This document shows, piece by piece, positions 34,501 to 44,166 of a DNA stretch of 64,000 nt; position 1 is the first letter of the stretch, and each line of letters begins with the position of its first letter. Where the stretch lies: the NCBI GenBank assembly GCA_036674765.1, contig JARVKI010000021.1, positions 124,001 through 188,000 of the forward strand, given 5' to 3'. A model generated the notes under the pieces. That model did no database searches. It was not told the DNA's origin and saw only the letters and a list, made by a program, of their open reading frames with translations. Made by a program: the position numbers and the translations under genes. This DNA comes from Seiridium cupressi (lineage: Eukaryota; Ascomycota; Sordariomycetes; Amphisphaeriales; Sporocadaceae).

Positions 34501-37500
34501 TTGCCCCTGGATTCATGGCGCTTGAGTTTGGAGGGAGCAGGCCTGAGTGTGTTTTAGAGGAAGCAAAACCCGGGGGGAACGGTGAATCTGGGGAGGATGA
34601 AATGATTGTTGCAGAAATTCCTCCAGCCAGCAATAGGCTGGACCAGGATCTACGGCAGTCATCAACCAATGAGTTTGATTGTGGTACCCAGATGCCCTCC
34701 GAGAGCCTCAAAGAACAGTCATTTTATTCAAAACAAGAGGCACAAACCGGATTGGCAACGGAACATCGCGGGGTTGCAGGTACTGTCGAAGAACAGTCTC
34801 CCGGACAACCCCAACAGGAAACTCACGCTCCGAACCAAGAGTTGCCCAAAAGTTTGTACCAAGACATCGGAATCCAACCTTCTAACATGGTGCCGCAACA
34901 AAACGTTCTTGATGAGGCTTCCCCAGTTGAGAAAACCTTGGCACAGGAGCAAGGAAATCAGCATCTTTACAACCAGGGTCACGACGGGGACGCCCTGTCA
35001 GAAGCCATCCTTCAAAGCAAAGCATCCAACGAGATCCTCACTAGCTCAAACCTCAGTGACGACTCTGTGGTCATGAATAAGTCCCGCGGCATCCCTCAGG
35101 GGACTGGCGAAACCCTTACGGAAGATGACCTTCCAGGGCGACAGTTGCTCGGGGATAATGCGCACGAGCCTAGTTCTAATTTTGAGGCTACCCATGAACT
35201 CAGTCCCTCGTCGAAAGAGGAGCTTCACCAAATGCCCGCAACAGAGAAAGATCTAAATGAGCTTCGTTCCAACGTCGCTCATAACGTTTTGCCATCGATC
35301 GAAGAGGAGGTCAAATCTGTATCAGATCCAATGACGCACGGGAGCTCGGATTTGCAGACAGGCGAACAAGTCACCCATCTCACGCTGTCCGACCCCCAGC
35401 CACTGCCCACAGGTGTCTCCACAGGCTCATCAGACCTTCGCGAAATCCAAGGCACTCAAACGCCATCTCGTTTGGTAGTTCCGGGATCTTCTGTGCACAA
35501 TTTATCACCATCTGTTGAGGAGCGCGATTCCATCCTTGAGGATACGTCCTTGCCAGAAAACGCCACAGAATCTAATACAACGCGGGATGTGCTATACAAT
35601 TTGACATCCAGTTCACAAAGCAGTGGGAACCACTCGCTGGCGGAAGATGATGGCATCACACCTAGACCACAGAGCAGTCAGTTTGGCGATGTTGGCAAGG
35701 TCGAGAGCCCTCAATCAATACTGCCTGTTACGGATGCGGAAGGGTCTCAAACCGATGAGGGCTTGATCCTCGCCAAGGGCCATAGTATCCCAGTCCCCGT
35801 GGACCTGCTATCCAGACCCGAGCGAGCACAAGGATCTCTTGAGGGAACAACTCAAGATCCCCTTACTGGAGAGAACTCTGCAACGAGAAAGCCTTTGATC
35901 AAGCCCGTGGCCGCATCCCAACCAGGAGAACTCGAGACTCAGGGGCTTGAACCTATGCATGACGAAAAAATATCGTCCTCGCAAGCGCAGAGACCTCATG
36001 ATATGACTCAAGAACCTCAGATCTTAGCATCAAGTAATGATGCTGAAGACAAACGTGGTGGCCTGATAGCTGGCTTCGCCGCTGGGGCTGCGGCACTCAC
36101 AGCTGGAGCTGGAGCTTTAGCACAAAAGCTCTCTCCCAGTACGGAAAACTTCGAAGAGCCATCAGAGTCTAAATCAAGCAGTTCCAACTTGGTTCATCAG
36201 CCAGCGAAAGATGCCCTTATCAGGAGTGCTTCTAGGTCTGATCTGGACGCTCTTCAGTCCAAGAACCTATCATCTTCAGATGCGGCTCCCGATGTGCCGA
36301 TGAAGTCACCAGAACGTAGTCTAAGTCCAGAGCCTTCAATTTCTCAGCCAACATTGGCAATATCTGGTCAGGAAGACGGTACCGCTATTGGGAATTTGGG
36401 AGCGCCAAGTTTATCTCACGTGCCACCAGGAGCGAGCACAACAAGTATCATGAGTCAGTCACCTCCTCTGAAGGCTTCATTGAAAAAACACCGTCAGGTC
36501 AATGCAGCCTATCTGTCCTCGTGTGAACAACTTATTGACCTTCAACAGACCGCCCGCGTGGGGATTACCAAAGATTCAGATACCAGACCAACTTTGGCCC
36601 GTTCTGGCACTCAAACAGAAGACGACTACGAGCCTAGTCTGCCAGCGAGCCCAACTCTTGACGGCCCCGCAATATTCACGGAATCCAGATCGTTTACGCC
36701 TGGTATTGTGTTGCCAGATCTAGCAGATCCAACAGTCAAGGCCTTGGGGCGAGCGAGAAGTTTGAGGAGATCACGACGAAGGACGATAAAGAGGAACGAG
36801 GAAACTGTTGCTGCTGCTGTGATCATATATGCCGCGGCAAGAGAGCTTAGTCCCTCTCCAAGCCCTCGCCTAGGTAGTCCCCAGGCTGAGCGAAATATAG
36901 GAGACGTCCTAGAGTTGGACAGGGGGGATAAAAGCGTCATGACACCGGGGGTGGCAGGAGTTCGAGGCGTTGATCTAACAAACGTTGATGACCCTGTGAC
37001 TGACCTTTTAGCAGACGAAGGCAAGAGATCCAGCAGTGACAGGCGACGAAGGCATCGTCATTCTTCTTCGAGATCCGGTGAAACCGAGTCTAGTGATGCG
37101 AAAAGAGACAGCCACCACAGGAGCCGAAGGGCGAGCGATGCATCGTCCAAGTCCGCGACATCTGACCTATTCATTGGACCCAGGACCCCGAAGAGGTCAG
37201 ATAGCGGCTTCTCAGCTGATAGCTCGCATAGCTCCAAGCGGCAGCGCACACCGAGAACGCCCGAGGAGCAAGTGGCGCATGACAGACGAAAGGAAGAGCG
37301 CCGTGCCTTAAGAGACATGGAGCGTCAAGAGAGTAAAGGAAAGGACCCAGAAATTCCACGTAGCGATCGACACTCTCACAGCAGCTCGAAACGACACAGC
37401 CAGCAAAGTGTTTCTTCTCGTTCCGAAAGGAGTTCGAAAATCAACGAGTCACCAGTGACCAGCAAGAAATTCTTCGACTTGAAAGGCGGCCAGAGTGCTG

Positions 37501-37973
37501 TGACGCCGAACTTTAGTTCTCGGGCTTCAGACTCAGCTGTTCCCCGTGTCGCTAAGGATTATGCGAGGCCAGATGCTGCCAAGCGCTCGCACACCTCGCG
37601 AGAGACGTCACGAACATCCGGAGATGTAACTCGGCCTAAGGAGCACAGGTCCTCTCGAGACCATGACCTGCACAGGGAGCACAGATCGTCCCGGAACCAC
37701 GATGAACCCAGGGAGCACAAGTCCTCTCGAGAACATCACCATCACAAGCACCGTGACCGCTCATCTGCCGACAAGATCAAGACCACTTCGCGGTCAGCAA
37801 CTAATGTTGAGGCGGACTCTCCCAGTGCTTCGAAACCCGTCAGGGAGTCGAAGGAGTCACGGGAGGAGAAGCATCACCGTCGGGAAGAACGGCAAAGGAC
37901 TCGGGACGCAGAGGCCAAGAAGAAGCAGGCGCCTTCAGGTTTCAAAGGTATGATCAAAAAGATATTTGCATGA
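28587..37973 (+). CDS. Giant disordered acidic repeat protein, about 2670 residues
   Basis: I infer 13 exons: 28587..28722, 28779..30747, 30875..31344, 31400..31474, 31559..31633, 31797..31856, 31969..32046, 32202..32267, 32420..32688, 32850..32973, 33108..33270, 33341..33468 and 33574..37973. Together they make 8013 nt (2670 residues) with one frame throughout. The N-terminus (MNDSEGVAFCPIRYDPFSHV) is the only globular-looking start. It is followed by a Lys-rich patch and long Ser/Glu/Pro/Asp-rich sequence with two tandem repeats. Near residue 2032 lies a Gly/Ala hydrophobic segment (GGLIAGFAAGAAALTAGAGA). Near residue 2260 is a basic segment (RARSLRRSRRRTIKR) followed by a helix. The last 350 residues are Arg/Ser/His-rich, ending GFKGMIKKIFA, a possible membrane-binding amphipathic tip. 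Intron 3 is modelled with a GC donor. No enzyme domain is seen. Large disordered fungal tethers (leashin or septal-pore type) have comparable make-up, but I cannot claim that identity. Confidence 0.75.
29615..30154 (+). repeat. Coding minisatellite, 12 copies of 45 bp
   Basis: Exactly twelve 45-bp units code for a 15-residue motif of the form TESIPVEEPSQPDLP. They cover residues 325-504 of the giant protein. Units 7-8 (29885..29974) and 9-10 (29975..30064) are identical over 90 bp, a recent higher-order duplication. Variation is confined to a few positions (E/D/N, I/T/V, P/S, Q-P versus K-S). Confidence 0.96.
30236..30594 (+). repeat. Second coding repeat, five acidic Asp/Ser-rich units
   Basis: Five units begin VDD(S/P)S and continue with a Lys/Asn-Asp-rich stretch, then a Gly-Asp-Gly turn and PSP(S/L)EK or a variant. 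Unit length varies from about 22 to 28 residues because the Asp/Gly core expands and contracts. It directly follows the 45-bp array in the same exon. Confidence 0.85.
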
Positions 37974-39693
37974 CCGATTTGACGAATTTGACAATCATGG
38001 GTTGACGGCATATGACGCGAGGGAACGGTAACGAGTGTGTATGGCAATGAAAGTGTGTACGAGATCATGTATTACGAAGTCATTTTCAAACATGTAACGT
38101 TTCAATTTACGACTATCTTATTTGGGAGCAACTGAAGACCACCAGAAGATGAAGCTCGTTCACGTGGCTTGACAGTCATACCGACTATATGATTCTCTTC
38201 CCCCCTCTCGCCGACTGTAAGTGCAGTCCGACTGTAAACTATAGCCCAAGTTATGACGAACTTAAGCTCCTAGTGTCATACGAAAGTTGACCCTACTATT
38301 CCATGTCATCTCATCTTATTTTGATTTACTCCATCTTCATCTGTACCCCTATGATGTTGGGGGACGAGAAGGTTGGGTGTATGGATCTCTTGCGGGCCCA
38401 AAGCAGGCTGTGCGTATGGCATGTAGCCTTTCAGACCTGGGATGACTACGGACGATCTGCCTAGATAGTCCCATTCCTGAGTACAGACGTCATCCATGAG
38501 TGTTGGTGCACATGAGATTGAGTTCTGTCCAGCTAGAGCAGGGTACCAGGTGCTGACCTGAGGGCAGTCCCCGCGGACCTGAACTTGCATTCCTAGGTCA
38601 ACTCTCGGGCTCGTTTCCACCATAGACTCGTCGACGACTTATGTGCGATGTTGGCTAGTGCAAAGTCTGGCACACGGAATAGACCATCATAGTGGGCTGA
38701 TTCTTCTAGTCAATCACTACGAGTCCGGGGCCGAGAAACTCGCCTACAACTGCCGAGCATCTGCTCGACGCCACTTGACGTACGCAAGAGGCATGTTTGC
38801 ATGCAGAACAATGCTCGTGACCCCTATCGTACCAAGCATTCGGTAAACGCTGCGGGCTGCAGGAAGCCTTCGCCAGGGGTGGTGATGCACGCAAAGAATA
38901 GCGCGAGCTTCTTCCGGGGGTTGTGATCGCAATTATTAGAAATGGTCCCCACCACAGGAGAGCACCAGCGCCACGGAAATGCGAAGATGGCGCGCTAATG
39001 CAGGAGCAACAGCTCGACGGAGATAAAAGAGAGGGAGCACCGCGACCTCCGATCAGATCAACGCTAATAGGATTCGAACCTAACGTAATACTTGCACCGT
39101 ACCATCTGACGGGTGCCAGGAAACCCGAGGCAGCGGCTCCACCGGGAAAACAGGCGCTACGAAGGAAACCCTTTACAGGCTTGTATCGGGCGCCCCTGGC
39201 GGCAGGCCGTGACTTGTCGCCAAATGTCGATGCGGACACGGCTCTCTGATTGGAGCGTGTTCGAACTTTTTCCAGAACGTGGTGTCCGACGATCGACTCG
39301 CAAACCAAGTACCGAACGAGTCAAGGCAAAGCCCATCCACGGTAGTTCGAAAATGGCGCTTTTCTGACCAGGCGAGATGACGAAGGGGAGAGCCAGGCAG
39401 GTTTTTGGCCTGCGAGTGAGTCGAGTGACACGACATGATGGTAGGCGATTTAGGCGATGTTTCAGCACCGTGTTGCGCCTTTTGGTCATGGCCGGCCGGC
39501 CCACTTTGTGCATGCTCGTTGCTCGCCGTTACGGATCTTTGTTACCCAAGGCCAGAACCGTCACCATGCCAATAGCTATCACCTAGTGCTAGCTCAATAG
39601 TAAAGTAGGCGGGAAAAGAACGGCCTTGGCCGTTGGCATAGCGGAGTCGGAAGATTGCGCTATTTCCCCCCTCCCCAACTCGATATCTTCACA
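37974..39693. other. Intergenic stretch
   Basis: No gene can be supported. A 200-codon open frame on the minus strand (38706-39308) has no family features. A B-box-like sequence near 39069 does not fold into a tRNA. Confidence 0.45.
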
Positions 39694-40081
39694 ATGGCAA
39701 ATACGGAGGGACCGGGCATGGTAGCCCGACCTTTAGGGAATGCTGACGAGTAAGTAGCCGAGCTTAAGCTTTTCCTAAGCTCACACTCATAGGTGTCGAT
39801 ATACACGAAATGCCGGATTTATGATATATCACAATCGCACTGATCATCTACTTGAAGCTCCATCTACAGGCCGGTCGAATGGGATCCAGGGCACCGGCAG
39901 GCAAGTCACTGACTCGGCCAACCAGCCGCTGATCGAGTCAGATGAAATTGCTCGATATGACAACATGATAGAACCCTTGATCTACAACATGGTTTGTTTG
40001 AAGACGCTGAGTAGGGGTTCATTGGGCATCAACGCTAGAACCCCACCATCCTCAAATTTAGAATGTGCTTCAGCGAGGTGA
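39694..40081 (+). CDS. Possible small two-exon gene or relic, unknown function
   Basis: An ATG at 39694 opens exon 39694..39749, which ends at a strong donor (GTAAGT). An acceptor TAG at 39792 leads into exon 39793..40081. The join keeps one frame for 114 residues, starting MANTEGPGMVARPLGNADEC. The short segment VARPLG near the start weakly recalls the N-termini of fungal alcohol O-acyltransferase-like proteins, but nothing later supports that family. If related, this is a severely truncated relic. The intron is only 43 bp, and the coding signal is modest. I list it because the splice join and the ATG context agree, not because of any recognised domain. Confidence 0.25.
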
Positions 40082-40485
40082 GGGTTTGGATCGCCGCTTG
40101 CCAAATGCTCGCATAGCATGTATGTAGATCAAGCACCTAACCCATGTGGTTTTCAAACTTTATTTTATCCCTGCCGCGTATCCCACCCTGCATCGATACC
40201 GGGCAAGGAAGGGATATTATAAACCGAATGGGAAATGGAACCAAGAGATTCGCGGAGCAGATAAGACCGCAGCTTCAGCCGAGAGGAACATGGCATCCTC
40301 ACTGATTCAAATCCCCCCCCCCCTGTAGATCATATGAGGCGAGGCGATCATGAAGGTATATGTGCGGAGCCTCCATATTGGTATCAATCGTATTCATCAA
40401 GGACGGACATGGGTCGCTCGGTACTGGTGCAATGTCGCTTAGTGGCCGAAGTACCCGTGTTGTAATGAAAGGTCTACTCAGCTGA
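40082..40485. other. Intergenic, 3' flank of ERCC8 homologue
   Basis: A run of C bases lies at about 40312-40323. No gene is seen. Confidence 0.5.
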
Positions 40486-41982
40486 CTAAGTAAACGTTAT
40501 CTGCTTGCCCATTAGGTTCTTGAATACGTCGTCTAGAGCTTTGCGTTTCTTGGCCTTGTCTTCATTGGCCCGAGATAATTCCGTATCATCGTCCTCGTCG
40601 TCTAAACCTTCGAGCCGCGGGAGCCAAGCCCTGATTTGACCGTCGAGATGGGAGCTGAAAACAGCCCCAGCCATATTGCTCCCACCCATGGCTGCACCAC
40701 TGGATTGGCCTCCTCCGCCTGCTCCGCGCCAAGCGATGGCGGTAACCCTGTTCTGCACCGTTCTCTCGGAACCATTGGCAGACCGCACGCCAGCCATGGC
40801 GGGACCGATGCCTCGTAGTTTGGAAACAATTTGCCCGTCATGGAGGTCGAAGACGACCAACTCCGTCTCGTTTGGCCAGAACAGCAACTCCTTCCTCGGG
40901 TGCCTAAGACCCGCAGGAGACGTGAACATGGTTACGCTGCCGAGCTGAGAGTTCTTTATGCTGGGGCCAAAACTAGCGAGGGTATTCGCGCCAGTGGCAG
41001 CATCCCAGACGCGGATGCGTCGATCGTGCGCGGCTGAGACGATGTAATTCCCATCGTCCGTCCACGTAAGGCTGTTCACTGGTCCAGAGTGCGCCTTGGC
41101 AGACAGACGGGTGCGTACATGACCCTCAGTTCCAAGGAGCCCGTTATAGTAGAGGCCCAAACTGTCTTCCTTGTCTAGCATGCCGATAGCTCCACCGGCC
41201 CGGCGGACATCCCAGATCCTGACCGTGCCATCTACGCCACCGGACGCAAGAACATGCTCGTGGCGCGGAGACCACGCCGTTGCAAGTACTGCGTTCGTAT
41301 GGCCGGCGAGAGCCTGCACACTGGACCCCGAGCGGAGGTCGACTAACCTCACAGCGGGGTGCTGTGTTCCACAGGCAACGAGCAGATGGTCTGCGACGGG
41401 AGATATGGCATGTGTATATACTTTCGAACCTAGAGCAAAAGACCCAGAGACGCTTGCAGTCTCAGTAGACCATAACTTTAATGTCTGATCGTATGAAGTA
41501 GACAAGAAGGCGGCTGCATCAAAGGGATAGAAGGACATAAAGGTGATACCGAACTTGTGGCCCTTCTCCCCACGTTTCACGCTGGCCACGGGCTTGTACG
41601 TGTAACCTCTAGAGGGGTTACCACAAGCCTCGAGATCCCATAGTTTAACTGAGGCATCTGATCCGCCGGACACAAGGCTGAGGATGATGTCAGGAGTTGG
41701 GTCTGTTGTGCTTTGTTGTAGAGAGCATACTCACATGCGACCGTCAAACCGTTCTATAGCCAAGGCGTTGACTCCTGCCTGGTGTGCCCAGATACCACTG
41801 CTCAAAGTCGGACCTCCCGTCGCACCAGCTTCATCTTGATGGATGGCAGTGCCGCGTTCGCCGCCATCGAAGCGAAACTGAGGCGTGGCTCGGAATGAGT
41901 TCAGCAGTTTCGTGGTCTGCAGCCTGGCGAAGACGTTGGGTCCGACGTGGCCAGTGGACCGCTCAAACAGAAGCTGATTCAT
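40486..41982 (-). CDS. ERCC8: CSA/ERCC8-type WD40 protein (Rad28), transcription-coupled repair
   Basis: CSA is the substrate receptor of a CUL4-DDB1 ubiquitin ligase that acts when RNA polymerase II stalls at DNA damage. Exons in coding order are 41982..41735 and 41677..40486, intron 41734..41678 (57 bp), giving 479 residues. The N-terminus MNQLLFERSTGHVGPNVF is typical of the family, followed by HQAGVNALAIERFDGR. The splice produces RILVSGGSDASVKLWDLE, the first WD blade. Further blades end TLKLWSTE, AVRLVDLR, TVRIWDVR, RIRVWDAA and LVVFDLHD. A final blade reads SHLDGQIRAWLP, followed by an acidic/basic tail. The order and the long loop before blade five fit CSA rather than a general WD40 protein. 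It diverges from RRN10. Confidence 0.88.
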
Positions 41983-42340
41983 GCATTCATCCGGATACTA
42001 GTGATGCCTCTGGTGGTTGTTTTTGACGACAGGAGATGGGGCCAGGCAGATGGCGGAGGGCAGATGGTGGATATGATAGAAGAATACTGCGCTATGAGAT
42101 GAGGTGGGCTAGTCGTAGGTAACTGAATACATTGTATGTAAGCTCATGATACTGCGGGAGCGATTTTGGGGCGCGGCCGATTTCCCCACATTTCCAAGGT
42201 TCCTTGACGGATATCGATCTCATCAATGGGCGTGCAGAGGACCTCCCCACGACTCTGTCAATATGCTTAATGAAGCGTTCTTGCTCGCAGCACATGACCC
42301 GCTCTGAAGTTGGCTGAATTCTCATCCGCATCTGATCGTC
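41983..42340. promoter_or_regulatory. Divergent promoter region of ERCC8 homologue and RRN10
   Basis: This 358-bp interval separates two divergent start codons. No defined factor site is recognised. Confidence 0.6.
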
Positions 42341-43108
42341 ATGGCGTCTTCAAATTTGCGGCGGAGTAGCTTCCCAGCGCCGCCATCATCTGCAGCGAGC
42401 GACTCGTCCTCGTCCTCCGCCCAGCCACTGGAGCACGGGAAACGCAAAAAGCGAAAGCGAGATGCGAATGTCTACGATGCAGTAGCCGGTGAGCTCGTTT
42501 GATCCTGTCTAAAGCCTCTCAACATCGACTGATTGCCAGGAATAGGCCGCGTCACAACAACACACGCCCTAGACCATGGCTCGGATCCGGTCACTTTCTA
42601 TCAACGGCAATATCGCACAAGTCTTCGCGACTCAACACTAGCGCCAGATGAAGTGCTGTTTCAGCGACTCAATGCTCCCATCAGATATGCTGAGAAGGAC
42701 ATCTACAACGCGCACCAACATCTGCCGGAGGGGGGCCGCGGGGTCCTGCCAGACAGCGATATGCTGAAGGCCATTCATAGCTATTCCAGTCACTTCTACG
42801 CCGCACTTGCACGATCTGGCAGCCAAGTTGAAACGGACGACACTAATAGGCAGGGGAGCATCGATGAGCATAGCATGGACGAGACAGCGCTTCTTGCCTT
42901 TGGTATCCTGCTGGAAGAAGCAGGCCGTGAGGTACTGGGGAAGCGAGGTGACCTGGTTTTTACGGAAGGTGAGGACGTGGATACCGGGCCATCAGGTCTC
43001 GGAGACGGCCACGCTGTCGGGTTCCTTGATCTTGATCCAGTAGGACAATACTTGAAACGAGGACATGGTACCAGAATCACGAGTCAGGCAAATGAGTCGA
43101 TTTCGTAA
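42341..43108 (+). CDS. RRN10: RNA polymerase I upstream activation factor subunit Rrn10
   Basis: In yeast, Rrn10 is part of the UAF complex that binds the rDNA upstream element and recruits Pol I. Exons are 42341..42488 and 42540..43108, intron 42489..42539 (51 bp), giving 238 residues. The N-terminus is Ser-rich, then basic (KRKKRKRDANVYDAVAG). The recognisable core is APDEVLFQRLNAP, then a segment with VLPDSDMLKAIHSYSSHFYA, then SMDETALLAFGILLEEAGRE. This parallels the yeast order (DEVL, IPDIDLRVVHYYA, DETSLITLGLLIE). The protein is longer than yeast Rrn10 (145 residues), with extra N- and C-terminal tails. The assignment is by recalled motif order rather than alignment. Confidence 0.75.
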
Positions 43109-43165
43109 TCATTACTATAATCATTGGAAACGACCACCAGTACTTATGTAAAAGAACGGCATATC

Positions 43166-43249
43166 AAGCCTCCTTGACAAGCCTCCTTGACAAGCCTCCT
43201 TGACAAGCCTCCTTGACAAGCCTTCTTGACAAGCCTTCTTGACAAGCCT
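43166..43249. repeat. 13-bp tandem repeat, about 6.5 copies
   Basis: The unit AAGCCTCCTTGAC repeats head to tail, and the last copies carry TTC in place of TCC. It starts 57 bp after the RRN10 stop, so it probably falls in its 3' UTR. There are no spacers, so it is not a CRISPR array. Confidence 0.93.
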
Positions 43250-43752
43250 AACCCGGTCAAACCACTTGAAGCGAAAATCTCCTTTAATGCAGCTGCAGCC
43301 ACGGCGGCCATTCATGTAAACACATCGATCTTGAACGCCACGCAACGTTGTCATGCTGTACAGATTCGACCACAGTTTCTTCAGAGGCCGGTGTCGCTAC
43401 CCGTCATCATCGGCCATGTGCAAGGACGCACTGCCATTTGTGTGCTGGTGCATGCTGCGAGGCGACCTCGTGCAGTGACTTGGGGGCCTTTCCGTGCAAA
43501 TACCTGCAGGCAATCTGGGCGCTGTTGAATCCTCCTCAATCGACCGAGCGCTGTCTAAAAAACTGCCACCACAACATCTCGCTTTCGCCATTCAGCAGGC
43601 AGAAACACGACCGCCTCACTAAGATAACTAGGGTAAACCTAAATAGGCCATAGATCGGCTTTTGCAACCCATCGCATACAAAAACACGCCATTTCCCGCC
43701 TGGAGCATAACTCACCAAGACGCAGCCCTTAGGGGTGGCCAGTGAGTGTGGC

Positions 43753-44166
43753 TTACCACCAGGGGTCCTCCCAGCCTGCGTACATATTATCTGGGGTGAC
43801 TTCGGCCGCGGCCATTGGCCGATGGAGTTTGTTACAATGCTCTCTTCGCTTGCATTCCCTTTCGATATGTGACAGAACGTGCATGATACGCCCATAGAGG
43901 ATTGCGAAGCAGGGGGCGAGACGGCCGCCAGCACACTCACAATATGATCCATCACTTGCACGCTTGCAGTCTCGGCGTTTCTGAAGCCAGCCTCGCAGAG
44001 AAGCGACCGCCCGTTGACCCAAGAACCGGGTAATATTTCGAGTGACCACCTGCTTTTTCTCTTCCTGCCAGTAGTCAAATCCCGAAGCGTTCACGCTGTG
44101 AGACCCCATTTCAGTCATCGCATTTGAACCGCTCCACTTGTAAGCAATGTCTTCGAATTGCCCCAC
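43753..44166 (-). CDS. Weak candidate Cys-containing ORF, unknown
   Basis: An open frame of 137 residues on the minus strand starts MGQFEDIAYKWSGSN and ends DNMYAGWEDPWW. It holds six cysteines in a compact region (RRDC, SYCEC, APC, EREC, EHC). There is no signal peptide and no family I recognise. Good donor-like sequences lie inside it (GTGAGT at about 43946) and at its end (GTAAGC), so it could instead be part of a spliced gene or a relic. Composition looks more protein-like than the neighbouring frames. Confidence 0.25.
   Translation of the reverse strand: MGQFEDIAYKWSGSNAMTEMGSHSVNASGFDYWQEEKKQVVTRNITRFLGQRAVASLRGWLQKRRDCKRASDGSYCECAGGRLAPCFAILYGRIMHVLSHIERECKRREHCNKLHRPMAAAEVTPDNMYAGWEDPWW

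Noticed and set aside
34468..34541. Possible additional intron in the giant gene (GTAAGC donor)
   Set aside because: Joining to the nearby AG puts the next exon into a stop after a few codons, while the unspliced frame stays open, so I kept it as exon.
39055..39145. B-box-like sequence GGTTCGAATCC on the minus strand, suggesting a tRNA
   Set aside because: No matching acceptor stem, D arm or anticodon stem could be found at tRNA spacing, even allowing an intron.
38706..39308. A 200-codon minus-strand open frame
   Set aside because: No domain, no signal peptide, low-complexity GC-rich composition, and equally open frames on the other strand.
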